A stretch of DNA of 64,000 bases from Novosphingobium sp. SG707 (GTDB lineage Bacteria; Pseudomonadota; Alphaproteobacteria; Sphingomonadales; Sphingomonadaceae), in the NCBI RefSeq assembly GCF_012275515.1, contig NZ_JAAZQL010000002.1, positions 744,001 through 808,000 on the forward strand, given 5' to 3'. Position 1 is the first letter of the stretch; each line of letters starts with the position of its first letter. Positions 37,101 through 44,940 of this stretch are shown here, in pieces. A program made the position numbers and the translations under genes. The notes beneath the pieces were generated by a model, which saw only the letters and a list, made by a program, of their open reading frames with translations, did no database searches and was not told the DNA's origin.

Positions 37101-39482
37101 CTCCAATTCGGCAATGGTCTGGGCGGTTTCACCGCCGGTGGGGATTACCGCATTGACCTTGATCCCATGCATGCCACGCCCGCGCCCTGGGTCAATGTCC
37201 TTGCCAATGCGGATTTTGGCAGCATCGTTACCGAGGCTGGACCTGGTTTTACTTTTGCCGGCAACAGCGGAGAAAACCGGCTGACGCAGTGGCATAATGA
37301 CCCCCTATGCGATCGGCAGGGCGAAGCGCTTTACCTGAGGGATGAAGAAACCGGGCAGGTCTGGTCCGTGACGCCGCTGCCAGCCGGACGAGGCGGGGCC
37401 TGCCGGGTGGAACACCATCTGGGGCAAACGCAATGGCACCGACAGGGCATGGGGCTTGTCCAGGATTTGTCCTGTTTTGTGGCCGCCGACGACCCGGTCA
37501 AAATCTTCCGTCTCAAATTGACCGACTGCACGGGGATCGCCCGCCGCGTTACGGCCACATGCTTTGCCGATTGGCTGTTGGGGGCGATCGCGGGTGAGCC
37601 TGCAATGCTTCGCCAAAGCGTCTATCGTCCGGAACTGCGCGCCATTCTCGCTGTCAATCATTGGCATAGCGATTTCTCCGGTCGTATTGCCTTCCTTGCC
37701 GCCAATGCTCCTCCGCACAGTCTGACAACGTCGCGCCGCGCTTTTCTTGGTGCCCCGGCCGATTGGCAATGCCCGGTCGGTTTGCAAAACTGGGATTTGG
37801 GCAATCGTTCTGACAATGCCGGAGACGATGCCATCGCCGCGCTCCAGCTCCACATGGATATTCCCGCCAATGGGGTCTGCGAAATCGTCTTCATGCTGGG
37901 CGAGGGGGCGAATGAGGAGCAGGTGGCCGATATTATCGGGCGCTGGCAAACCGTTGCCCAGATCGATGGCGGTGAGGCCCGTCTGGCGCAGGCATGGGGC
38001 CGCCGTTGCGCGATCAAGGTCGAGACGTCCGATCCCGCGTTTGACCTCATGGTCAACCGCTGGCTTCCCTATCAGACGATGTCCTCGCGTCTTTTCGGCC
38101 GTGCCGGATATTATCAGGCATCCGGCGCTTTCGGTTTTCGCGATCAGTTGCAGGACGTGCTGGGCCTGCTCTGGGCGGATCCGGACCTCGCGCGGCGGCA
38201 GATCCTGCAGGCCGCCGCCCACCAGTTTTCGCAGGGAAATGTCTTGCACTGGTGGCATCCGCCGGCCGGAAGAGGGGTGCGGACGCTCTGTTCGGACGAC
38301 CTGCTCTGGCTTCCCCATGCGGTGGCCCAATATGTCCGGGCTACCGGTGATGCTTTGTTGCTGGACGAAGAAGTGCCCTTCCTGGAGGCACCTGAACTGA
38401 GCAGACAGGAGCATGATCGTTTCGCGCAGTTTCCTGAAGGGGAAAAAGCGACGGTGCATGAACATTGCCTGCGCGCCTTTGGGCGTGCCTGGCGTCTGGG
38501 CGACCACGGTTTGCCATTGATCGGCGACGGCGACTGGAATGACGGGATGAACCGGGTGGGCAGCGCGGGCAAGGGCGAGAGCGTCTGGCTGGGCTGGTTT
38601 ATGGCGGCCACCATCCGTGATTTCGCTGAACTTGGAAGCGAGGGGGACCGCAAAGACTTTGCCGAAATTTGGCTTCCGCGCGCCCGGATGCTGACCGATG
38701 CCATTGATCGCCATGGTTGGGATGGCCAATGGTATATCCGGGCGATTGATGATCAGGGTCGAAACTGGGGCGCGCAATCCAACGATGAATGCCGCATCGA
38801 TTCCCTCGCCCAGTCGTGGGCGGTGATCGCCGGCGGCGGTGATCCTCTTCGGGCAAGGCAGGCTCTCGAAAGCGCCTTTAAAGAACTGGTGCGTCCTGAG
38901 GATGACATTGTTCGCCTGCTGCATCCCCCCTTTGACGCAACGGCGCGCGATCCCGGTTATATCAAGGCCTATCCTCCGGGGATCCGCGAAAATGGGGGGC
39001 AATACAGCCATGCAGCGGCATGGCTGGGCATTGCCGCCGCGATGTTGGGCGATGGCGCGCGGGCCAAAACGGTGTTTGACCGCATCAATCCCGTCAAACA
39101 CAGTTCTACGCCCCAAACGGCCCAGCACTATGCGATTGAACCCTATGTTGTGGCCGGAGATATCAGCGGCGGCGAGGAACACCTGGGGCGTGGAGGCTGG
39201 AGCTGGTACACAGGCGCGGCCGCATGGAGCTGGCGTCTTGCCAGCGAATTTATCCTTGGGCTCAGGCTTGAAAAGGGTGAACTGAGGCTGGTTCCCTGTC
39301 TCCCGCCGCACTGGCCCGGCTTTACCGCAACATTGCGCGGGCAGGGTATCATCGAAGTGACTGTCGAACGGGGCGGGGAAACTGGCCTGAGCGTGGATGG
39401 TGAGGCTTATTCGGGTTCGACAATTCCGTTTCCCGGACAGGGGGCACGGCGCAAGGTTGTCCTTGTTATCGTCGCCTCATAA
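31131..39482 (+). CDS. Cyclic beta-1,2-glucan synthase (NdvB/ChvB family)
   Basis: A 2783-residue inner-membrane enzyme, the usual length for the family. Order: N-terminal region (1-310); membrane segments near 312-365; glycosyltransferase 84 domain (VVMPVII about 393, TADVDTRLPPG about 529, LSHDLWEG about 640, RWHRWVRGDWQ about 673); membrane segments near 720-770 and 840-885; glycoamylase-like domain with MAHHQGMMLAA near 1446; and two GH94 sections in the C-terminal half with the catalytic-type GDWNDGMN near 2466. It starts a glucan on itself, elongates, trims and cyclises it, releasing periplasmic glucan. The start overlaps the Usp stop (TGATG). Making this glucan from a stress operon is notable; osmoprotection or carbon storage under hypoxia are inferences. 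Confidence 0.93.
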   Translation: MDPASEDPVACHAWETGKAHALACRPGPPRSVEAWARIERISDWLKTAMAAAASAEPSNSSAAEWLLDNGYQVQRAVLQIAEDLPSGFYCKLRTIATGRMQGDPRVLTIAHDLLYATHFQISRESVLAYLEGYQQHDPLDIAEIWALPATLRIACLELLMAGFARAFPSVPEPIIVSASCREYLGFYQPVEWVARSIANLGIVSNIAWSDVFDAISHVERTLERDPAGSYTSMDFETRDAYRRSVERIAEHCGAGEVAVAESAILRAGESSELPHSHVGYWLIGAGRPEFAKQLGAGRSLAGRLWAFLRENPGAAYFVALLLCGLVGLVLPSAYLAFNRASLWQWVLGLAFSVLPATVLSVTLVNWLVTSVVAPRRLPKLDFSRGIAPAWPTLVVMPVIIGDAGQVAGLLARLEAHCLANPEAKGFVMLSDPSDAALERRPGDEAIEAALQQGIDRLNRNYGAGDATAGFCLLHRNRRYNPAQGCWMAWERKRGKLEEFNHFLQTGDSRAFPLTAGPVDLLVGARFVVTADVDTRLPPGCVARMAGALAHPLNRPIFDGLGRVVSGYTVMQPRVEIAPHGSDSLFARLFGGDTAIDIYSRAVSDVYQDLVGTGNFVGKGIYDVPGFARSLEGRIPENYLLSHDLWEGLHGRSALVSDIIVYESFPSSYGEYVRRWHRWVRGDWQLLPWLLLKVPGPGQRRLRNRLTLFDRLRIWDNMRRSLVPVSVLLLMIGGWFLLPGSPLGWTILALLVPGAWLFTDLVTGLARGRRRGVMISTFRQTGEHLARWLLQIVCLPSDAATALHAIAVTMWRMGRRRHMLEWTSAADVERRMAKSTHRAGQWRIGSASTIFALGLFLAFMVDGHGFVAAAPLLCLWLIAPEIAVVTGTPRSHAMSRLDEQARIFLRRTARRSWLFFETFARPEDNWLPPDNHQMEPIQATAHRTSPTNIGMMALSMLCAWRLGHISTEELHTRSEAMFASLGRLERWHGHFLNWYDTTSLAPLEPRYVSTVDSGNLAVSMVVLARGCHLAADEPVFSTARWDGLEDCLGLLCEQLEHGGHDDSALLSFIAQIRVARNEPTRWPALVEQGLEQLAQLRAELVRSSKEVTLHSGERLRQLQIWMERSEHHLAACRRDLDTYLPWLRLLAHAPPEAEASARQIIEGLSPYARLNDIARLRNAAKMLEGMFAQQHESDPVRIWKAELGKVTRRALVRWRKLSRALKRSADRAAALAYEMDFGPLYDTRRKLFHIGYDVSAQRIDPHYYDLLASEARLASYFAIAKQDVPPEHWFHLGRPIVKHPGALALVSWNGSMFEYLMPALFLRSDPETLLGESERSAVLSQRNYGARMEVPWGISESGFASAGADGILRYRAFGVPELGLRRGLNEDLVIAPYATALALAADPEAAVANLQRLKALGAIGPFGFYEALDFTAARCPEAGKPAAVQSFMAHHQGMMLAAIGNALCNNLFVSLFHADPRVQTVDLLLNERIPWELPPELERLDRMAQTLSVGSEMARPQPWEMVVRPEQGRHLLGNGRLSLRLGGSGDGDLRWNAMALTRPASVDQDVGHFFYFRDRESGAVWSAAKMPLGRGAHHTIYNAHKVEFRNEAEGIVTVLDVLVAPSEDVEIRRLRMVNTTGKTRRIGLISDAEIALAPIAEWQRHPVFARLFVEAEAHAEMNALLFALRPRSPRNPSPVLVQRLVMSDDRVSLRGWEVSRAKSRQRLANSRDCPYNSGEVGARGRFPLDPAAVFDLDIELPAHGETELAIVTTVASSREEALDLSRRYGSLGALDWAEQEAAARSARDLHTLGLRPDRLAETQAMFAQLAGNLAPRHAPSDLGYRDDLWALGISGDCPLLLAELDEDFAAEELRFVLAAQRFWRWRGFEVDLVLLHSGISGYFEPLRDRIIEAVRQAGSDDLLGARSGVHILAREYIEARRLRTLQHAATLCVHGTGGAWKMPPREGEDEIGPLFVPAGRKVEFQPLAQPEEIVALQFGNGLGGFTAGGDYRIDLDPMHATPAPWVNVLANADFGSIVTEAGPGFTFAGNSGENRLTQWHNDPLCDRQGEALYLRDEETGQVWSVTPLPAGRGGACRVEHHLGQTQWHRQGMGLVQDLSCFVAADDPVKIFRLKLTDCTGIARRVTATCFADWLLGAIAGEPAMLRQSVYRPELRAILAVNHWHSDFSGRIAFLAANAPPHSLTTSRRAFLGAPADWQCPVGLQNWDLGNRSDNAGDDAIAALQLHMDIPANGVCEIVFMLGEGANEEQVADIIGRWQTVAQIDGGEARLAQAWGRRCAIKVETSDPAFDLMVNRWLPYQTMSSRLFGRAGYYQASGAFGFRDQLQDVLGLLWADPDLARRQILQAAAHQFSQGNVLHWWHPPAGRGVRTLCSDDLLWLPHAVAQYVRATGDALLLDEEVPFLEAPELSRQEHDRFAQFPEGEKATVHEHCLRAFGRAWRLGDHGLPLIGDGDWNDGMNRVGSAGKGESVWLGWFMAATIRDFAELGSEGDRKDFAEIWLPRARMLTDAIDRHGWDGQWYIRAIDDQGRNWGAQSNDECRIDSLAQSWAVIAGGGDPLRARQALESAFKELVRPEDDIVRLLHPPFDATARDPGYIKAYPPGIRENGGQYSHAAAWLGIAAAMLGDGARAKTVFDRINPVKHSSTPQTAQHYAIEPYVVAGDISGGEEHLGRGGWSWYTGAAAWSWRLASEFILGLRLEKGELRLVPCLPPHWPGFTATLRGQGIIEVTVERGGETGLSVDGEAYSGSTIPFPGQGARRKVVLVIVAS

Positions 39483-39726
39483 GCCTTGACGCTCTATCTG
39501 AAAACTTCCGCATTACCTTCAATTAATGGCGAAATATCAGAAATTACATGGCTGTGGCGGTTCAATATCAGCCTGCACATTAGGTATAATCACGCATAGA
39601 TGAGATGGCGAATCTGCGAAAATAAATGATCCGTCAATTGGATCGCACTCGGTTGAAGGAGGCCGGAAGAGGTGCAGCTTTACCACTGGCGGCGGCGTGA
39701 TTTCGCGGTGTTGAGGATCGCGCCCG

Positions 39727-41646
39727 ATGCATCTGCTGCAAAAATGGGGGTGTGCTGGACGCATGGGGGACGGGATGGCGAAATTGCTGCAGAGCGGAGA
39801 TATTGAAGATCTCTTTTTGACCCATCTTCCCATAGCCGTTGCCATATTCGACTGCGAAATGCGCTACCTGGCCTGCAGCCGTCGCTGGTTGGAGGATTAC
39901 GGCATCCAGGATCAATGTATTGTCGGAAAATCCCATTATGAAATCTTTCCCGAGATCGATGACCGCCTGCGAGCAATTCATCGTCGCGTTCTGGGCGGTG
40001 AGAGTCTTTGCGGCGATGCCGAAGTGTTCACGCGGCTGGACGGCTCAATTGATTGGGTCGAATGGGACATGGTGCCCTGGCATGGACCGACGGGAGAAGT
40101 CGCCGGCGCCATTCTGTTCACCCGGCTGGTCAACGATTTGGTTCGCATACGCCAGAAGGCCATGACGCTGCAGACAGAGCTTAACCTGTTGATTGACAGC
40201 GCCCGGCAATATGCCATTTCCATGTTCGATCCGGATGGAAAGGTGGTGCTCTGGAACAAGGGCGCCGAGCGGCTCTATGGTTGGAGCGAAGCCGAGACGC
40301 TGGGCAGGCACATCAGCTTTTTCTTCAAGAACCGATTGGGCGAGGAGCAGCAGGTCCGGGCATGGCTGCAAATGGCGCTGGTATCCGGGCCGGTCGTAGA
40401 GCGCAGCTGGCGCAAGAAAAAGGACGGAACTTCGTTTTTTGGCGAAATTAACATCAGCAGGATTGATGATGCCGGCGGCTGTTTCGTCGGATATAGCTGC
40501 GTTGTTCGGGATATTACAAAAGAATACGATCAGTTGAGGCGCATAGAGGGTAGTGAGACCCAGTTGCGCGCCATTCTCAACACAGTTCCCGACGCGATGG
40601 TAACGATCAACGAGAATGGGATTATTCAGTCATTCAGTCTGGCCGCCCAGAATTTATTTGGATACAAGCCCGAGGAGGTGATCGGCAAAAACGTCTCAAT
40701 ATTGATGGACGAACCGGATGCGCAGCGCCATGACGAATATCTGAAGCGTTATCTGGCCACAGGACAACGCCATATCGTCGGCAATGTGCGCTGTGTGACC
40801 GGACGGCGTAAGGACGGCACACTCTTTCCTCACGAGCTTTATATAGGCGAGGCTATCTCGCAAGGCAGCCGCATTTTTACAGGTTTTCTCCGCGATCTGA
40901 CGGCCAGGCGCGAGGCGGAGGCGAAACTGCAGGAGCTGCAGTCGGAATTGATTCATATTTCGCGCGTGTCCGCGATCGGAACCATGGCCACGGCATTGGC
41001 CCATGAATTGAATCAGCCTTTGACCGCCATCGCCAATTATGTCCAATCGACGGCGGTTCTGCTTGCTTCTTATGAAGACGAAACGATCTCGTCAGCCCGC
41101 AGCGCGATGGATGAGGCTGCGCGCGAGGCATTGCGGGCAGGCGCGATCGTCCGCCGACTGCGTGAATTTGTGGCGCGCGGGGATCTGGAGCGCGTGATTG
41201 TCCATCCCCAGGATCTGGTGTCGCAGGCAAGCGCACTGGGCGCGGTCGGCAGCAAGGCCCGCGGTGTCCTGTGCGATATAGATGTGCCCGCCTCGTTGCC
41301 CTGCGTTCTGGTGGATCGGGTACAGATCCAGCAAGTGCTTCTCAATCTGCTGCGCAATGCATTGGAGGCTGTCGATGACTCCGGCCGCATCGTCATCAGC
41401 GGGCAGGTGATGGGCGACATGGTCCATATTGCAATGATCGATAACGGGCCGGGAATTGCCCCCGACCTGGAGGCCGATCTGTTCGAACCCTTTGTCACCA
41501 GCAAGGCGACCGGAATGGGCATCGGGCTGGCCATCAGCCGCACCATCGTGGAGGCCCATGGCGGACGGCTTTGGTACGAAAAGGCCGACGGGGGAGGCGC
41601 TGCTTTTTACATGACCTTACCGATCGCGGAGACAGGCGATGCATAA
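39727..41646 (+). CDS. fixL: FixL-type haem-PAS oxygen sensor histidine kinase
   Basis: Soluble kinase of 639 residues with three PAS domains (about 25-140, 150-265, 280-393) and a HisKA/HATPase core (AHELNQPL with phosphorylated His426; DNGPGI; GMGIGLAISRTI). The third PAS aligns closely with Bradyrhizobium FixL: the haem ligand His200 corresponds to His335, and Arg206, His214, Ile215 and Arg220 correspond to Arg341, His349, Ile350 and Arg355. A haem-based O2 switch is therefore strongly supported. O2 binding should inhibit the kinase. It lacks the membrane segments of Sinorhizobium FixL. The gene overlaps fixJ by 8 bp. An ATG at 39763 or 39778 could also be the start. Confidence 0.93.
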   Translation: MHLLQKWGCAGRMGDGMAKLLQSGDIEDLFLTHLPIAVAIFDCEMRYLACSRRWLEDYGIQDQCIVGKSHYEIFPEIDDRLRAIHRRVLGGESLCGDAEVFTRLDGSIDWVEWDMVPWHGPTGEVAGAILFTRLVNDLVRIRQKAMTLQTELNLLIDSARQYAISMFDPDGKVVLWNKGAERLYGWSEAETLGRHISFFFKNRLGEEQQVRAWLQMALVSGPVVERSWRKKKDGTSFFGEINISRIDDAGGCFVGYSCVVRDITKEYDQLRRIEGSETQLRAILNTVPDAMVTINENGIIQSFSLAAQNLFGYKPEEVIGKNVSILMDEPDAQRHDEYLKRYLATGQRHIVGNVRCVTGRRKDGTLFPHELYIGEAISQGSRIFTGFLRDLTARREAEAKLQELQSELIHISRVSAIGTMATALAHELNQPLTAIANYVQSTAVLLASYEDETISSARSAMDEAAREALRAGAIVRRLREFVARGDLERVIVHPQDLVSQASALGAVGSKARGVLCDIDVPASLPCVLVDRVQIQQVLLNLLRNALEAVDDSGRIVISGQVMGDMVHIAMIDNGPGIAPDLEADLFEPFVTSKATGMGIGLAISRTIVEAHGGRLWYEKADGGGAAFYMTLPIAETGDA

Positions 41647-42298
41647 ACAGGGGCTGGTTCATATTGTTGATGATGAGGATTCGGTGCGTCGCTCTCTCGA
41701 TTTTCTTTTGCGGACATCGGGTTATCGTGTCGAACGCTGGATGGATGGAGAAAGATTTCTCGATTGCGCCGACAATTCCGTTGCGGCCTGCGTGCTGATG
41801 GACATCCGAATGCCCGGTCTTGACGGTCTGACGGTCCTGGAACGCATGGCGGGGCGCGGACTGAATTTCCCCGTCATCGTTTTGACCGGCCATGGAGATA
41901 TCACACTGGCCGTTCAGGCGATGAGAGGGGGCGCCATCGACTTTCTGGAGAAGCCGTTCGATCGCGAAAGGCTCATACAGTCGATTGAACTGGGCTTTCG
42001 GCAGATCGACGATCGCACGGCGCTGTTTGAACGGGCGCAATGGGCAAGGGGACAAACCGCAAAATTGACAGAGCGCGAGCGTGAGGTGCTCGACGGGCTG
42101 GCTTGCGGATATCCCAACAAAACGATTGCCTTTGATCTTGGCATCAGTTCGCGAACAGTCGAGGTCTATCGCGCCAATATTATGGAAAAGCTGGTTGTCA
42201 CAAATTTTGCCGATGCCCTGCGCATTGCGTTTGCGGCCGGTTTGGGGCGGGAAAAACACTGGAAACAGACCCATCGCATCCGTTCCCGAACAGCCTGA
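41639..42298 (+). CDS. fixJ: FixJ-type response regulator
   Basis: A 219-residue response regulator. The receiver (1-120) carries DDED at the acidic pocket, the phosphoacceptor Asp55 in LMDIRMPG, a Thr in VLTGHGD and the Lys in LEKPFD. The C-terminal LuxR/NarL helix-turn-helix reads LTEREREVLDGLACGYPNKTIAFDLGISSRTVEVYRANIMEKL. It should be phosphorylated by FixL when oxygen falls and then activate promoters, classically that of a fixK-type gene; the Crp/Fnr gene 160 bp downstream is the obvious candidate. It overlaps fixL by 8 bp, so the two are translated together. Confidence 0.93.
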   Translation: MHKQGLVHIVDDEDSVRRSLDFLLRTSGYRVERWMDGERFLDCADNSVAACVLMDIRMPGLDGLTVLERMAGRGLNFPVIVLTGHGDITLAVQAMRGGAIDFLEKPFDRERLIQSIELGFRQIDDRTALFERAQWARGQTAKLTEREREVLDGLACGYPNKTIAFDLGISSRTVEVYRANIMEKLVVTNFADALRIAFAAGLGREKHWKQTHRIRSRTA

Positions 42299-42422
42299 TC
42301 CGAACAGGCTTTTTGCGTTGCTTGCGGCCGCCGAGAAGCTCGCGCGAGCGGGGACGACCTCAGATCTCTGTCTTGGCGCTATGTATATAACCCAATGCCG
42401 TATTGCCGCGCCCTGTCTAGTC

Positions 42423-42437
42423 TGACTGGTTCAGTCA
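42423..42437. promoter_or_regulatory. Palindrome before the Crp/Fnr gene
   Basis: TGACTG-GTT-CAGTCA, a perfect 6-bp inverted repeat ending 21 bp before the ATG. The half-site resembles the TTGA of FNR/FixK boxes, but the spacing differs. Candidate autoregulatory operator; the position so near the start suits repression. Confidence 0.45.
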
Positions 42438-42458
42438 AGCTGAGGTGTCAGAATCGCC

Positions 42459-43115
42459 ATGAACAATTTTGTGAAATTGGAGCCGCGGCGTTATGAAATC
42501 GCCATGCCGGCAAAATCGGGAGAAATGCTTTTCCTGGAGGGCGATCCTTGCGAGCATGTCTATGAACTGCGCGCCGGGGTCGCACGGGGCATAAGCATGT
42601 CGGTCGAGGGATACCGGCAGGTTACCGCCTTCTTTTTTGCCGGTGACCAGATTGGACTGCCGGTAACCGAGTCTTACCGTTTTACCGCCGAGGCCGTGAC
42701 CGATCTGCTCTATGTCCGTCATTCACGCCGATGGTGGCATGAGGCGCTGATCCGCAGTTACCGTGAGGATGGAAGGCTGCTGCCCTCTATTTGCGCCGAA
42801 CAGGACCCCATTTTTCGTCGCGGCATGATCCTGGGCTGCAATGGGGTTCTTGTCAGGCTCTGCGCATTGTTGACCTCGATTGTCGACCGGCTTCCCATGA
42901 CGTCCGACGGCAGTCTCTTTCTGCCCCTGCCGCAGGTCGATATGGCGGCCTATCTTGCCACAACGCCGGAATCGATTTGCCGCGCCTTGCGCCGGTTGCG
43001 TGAGCAAAGCATCATCAGCATGCCGCGGCGCGATCAGATCAACATTATTGATCGCGACCGTCTCGAGGTCTTTGCGAATGGAGGAATCCGGCAGTCCGGT
43101 ACGGCATTTGTCTAG
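42459..43115 (+). CDS. Crp/Fnr-family regulator (FixK-like)
   Basis: A 218-residue regulator: cyclic-nucleotide-binding-like beta roll (residues about 15-120), dimer helix, and HTH_Crp domain (LPQVDMAAYLATTPESICRALRRLREQSII). The recognition helix reads ESICR, keeping the Glu and Arg of FNR's ETISR but with Cys instead of Ser, so a TTGA-like half-site is plausible. There is no N-terminal cysteine cluster for an iron-sulphur centre, so oxygen input would come from FixLJ, as with FixK. It lies directly downstream of fixLJ, in the usual order. Confidence 0.88.
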   Translation: MNNFVKLEPRRYEIAMPAKSGEMLFLEGDPCEHVYELRAGVARGISMSVEGYRQVTAFFFAGDQIGLPVTESYRFTAEAVTDLLYVRHSRRWWHEALIRSYREDGRLLPSICAEQDPIFRRGMILGCNGVLVRLCALLTSIVDRLPMTSDGSLFLPLPQVDMAAYLATTPESICRALRRLREQSIISMPRRDQINIIDRDRLEVFANGGIRQSGTAFV

Positions 43116-43374
43116 CCGATGGGGTTGCCCCATGCGCTTTGGCATCGCGCCCTGTACGAGCGACCATCCGCCGTCAATCGTGCTTCTGCGGAATCCGGTT
43201 CAACCCGATAGGATTGTCTTCATTCCTGCTTTTAAGAAATTCTTTGATGAAGGTGGAGGATTTTGTAAATTTATCCGAAATACGTGATTAACCTAGGCGA
43301 ATGATTGCGAATAAATGCCTGCTAAGGATGGTGCAAAGTCCCGGTTGCATATGTAAGTGCAAGGAGGGAATTGC

Positions 43375-43495
43375 ATGTTTAAAATAATAATTTCCGCATC
43401 TGCTTTGTCCATCACGGTGGATACTCCGGCGTTTTCCGCGAATGCAGAGGATCCCGTTAATTGGGATGGTCTCTATGTTGGCGACAATGGCGCCC
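43375..43495 (+). pseudogene. Truncated outer-membrane beta-barrel gene (N-terminal fragment)
   Basis: A strong AGGAGG ribosome binding site and an ATG at 43375 start a signal peptide (MFKIIISASALSITVDTP, AFSANAED), followed by PVNWDGLYVGDNGA, the usual first strand of small Opa/Omp25-like barrels (W-x-G-x-Y-V-G-x-N). The homology stops after about 45 codons, exactly where the end of the convergent host-attachment gene begins, and the frame ends at 43539. The rest of the barrel is missing. This is a deletion scar with an intact expression start. Confidence 0.55.
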
Positions 43496-43948
43496 CTACT
43501 CGCCGACGGCTGCCTGATAGCCGCTTAGCAGGCGCGTGATGTCGTCGAGCGAATGCTTGACCAGATCCTTGTCGATTTCGGCGATCAGCCGGACACGAAT
43601 CCGCTCATCATAGTGGCGGCGCAGCACGCCAAGCGCGCGCGGCGGGGCCGCAACGACAAGGCCGCTGCTGTCCTCTGCTGCCCCGGCGAGCGCTTCTGCG
43701 CAAGCGGCAAGGAATGCGTCCTCATTGGCCTGATGCGGATCTGCACGCGCCACGGTGTCGTGCCCCGGATAGGATCGAGAAAAGCCGACGCCCGGCGCAT
43801 CGGCAAGCAGATCCCGGTTGGGAGGGTTTTCGAACTGGCGATGTCCGATCACGCGCAAATCGGGCTCCAGTTGGGTCCCGCAATTTTTGAGCAGGAGCAT
43901 GCGCGCGCCATCGGCGAGCAGAATGATGACATCATGAGGCAGTTTCAT
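43496..43948 (-). CDS. Host-attachment family protein
   Basis: A 150-residue protein of the host-attachment (PF10116-type) family, related to eRF1/bacterial archaeo-eRF1 folds. It begins MKLPHDVIILLADGARMLLL, with the Val-x-Asp-x-x-x-Ala-x-x-Phe-like start of the family, and includes LVVAAPPRALGVLRRHYD and a C-terminal LVKHSLDDITRLL. Named after an Agrobacterium protein, its real function may be ribosome rescue or translation-related. GGGAG lies upstream of the ATG at 43948. Such genes regularly lie in low-oxygen/stress islands, as here between the Crp and CBS genes. Confidence 0.85.
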   Translation of the reverse strand: MKLPHDVIILLADGARMLLLKNCGTQLEPDLRVIGHRQFENPPNRDLLADAPGVGFSRSYPGHDTVARADPHQANEDAFLAACAEALAGAAEDSSGLVVAAPPRALGVLRRHYDERIRVRLIAEIDKDLVKHSLDDITRLLSGYQAAVGE

Positions 43949-44336
43949 GTGGTGGTCTCCCAATTGGTTGGGTGTGCAGCAAAACCTCGCCGTGATCCCG
44001 TCCCGCTCTCCCTGCGGCCTTGTCTGCGGCCCGCATCAACACTTGTCCTCCGGGCATCCTGTGCGATCTGTCGTGCGATCTGCATTGCCTGCTCGCGGTT
44101 CGAGCCCGGTTTTTCCTTGCGGGAAACGACGGTCAGCCCGCGGCGAAACCATCACTGTGCTAGCTGCCTTGCGGACAGTGTCAGACAATGGTCGCCACGG
44201 GCCTAGCCATCGAGGTCGTTGTCGGTGAGGCTGGCTGTTCGTAAGGATCTAGCTTTCCCTGTTGAACCGCTGCCTTCCGACTCGCCGTCTGGCCTTTACT
44301 TGATCGCATGACCGGATTTTCGCGAGTTGATGGCCA
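43949..44336. other. Intergenic stretch, nothing recognised
   Basis: Between the host-attachment gene start and the end of the CBS gene. The open plus-strand frame through it has no family resemblance and is mainly the antisense of the host-attachment gene. It should contain the host-attachment promoter. Confidence 0.45.
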
Positions 44337-44756
44337 TCAAGTATGATGGGCGGTAACGGCGCGAAGTGCCTCGGCCAAAATGGAGGGCGTGGCCTTGGCC
44401 GCAACGTCACCCAGGCTGAGCATTCCCACCATCCGGTGATCGGCGTGGATGACAGGCATACGCCGGATGCATCTGCTTTCCATGACCGTCACCGCGTCTT
44501 CCAATTCTTCATTGGCATGGCAATAGATGATCGGCTTGGTCATGACGTCGCGCGCGGTGAGCTGAAGCGGATCTGAGCGCCGGTCGAACCCGCGCAGGAC
44601 GATGTCGCGGTCCGTGACTATCCCGATCAACCGGTCATTTTCGCCCACCGGCAAGGCGCCGACATCATCCTGCCGCATGCGCTCGGCGATATCCGGCAAT
44701 AAGGCATCCGGAGCGATCCAATTGGCATCGCGATGCATGGCTTCTGAGACTTTCAT
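44337..44756 (-). CDS. CBS-domain pair protein
   Basis: A 139-residue cytoplasmic protein consisting of two CBS domains and little else (MKVSEAMHRDANWIAPDALL, LIGIVTDRDIVLRG; then RDVMTKPIIYCHANEELEDAV, MVGMLSLGDVAAK). CBS pairs bind adenine nucleotides such as AMP or ATP and act as energy sensors. The stand-alone form is a regular companion of Usp and Hsp20 genes in hypoxia gene sets. It is divergent from the eight-gene operon starting at 44941, with 184 bp between them that should hold both promoters. Confidence 0.9.
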   Translation of the reverse strand: MKVSEAMHRDANWIAPDALLPDIAERMRQDDVGALPVGENDRLIGIVTDRDIVLRGFDRRSDPLQLTARDVMTKPIIYCHANEELEDAVTVMESRCIRRMPVIHADHRMVGMLSLGDVAAKATPSILAEALRAVTAHHT

Positions 44757-44940
44757 GGGAGGCCTCCTTCATTGGCCGGCTCAGGTTGCACCGATCGCGC
44801 GTGCCTCGACTTGCGTCCTGTCAAGCCTGCCGACGGTTCGCGGCCTCCGTACAATTCCCAGCATCGGCGAAAAATTCCGGTGCCTATTCTCATCAGACCG
44901 CCGCCGCTTTGCGCTGGGCAGACCTGAACGGAGAAGCACG

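Noticed and set aside
37305..39311. Long minus-strand open frame inside the glucan synthase gene
   Set aside because: Antisense shadow; the plus strand encodes intact GH94 motifs.
39585..39590. TATAAT upstream of fixL as a promoter -10
   Set aside because: No acceptable -35 at the right distance.
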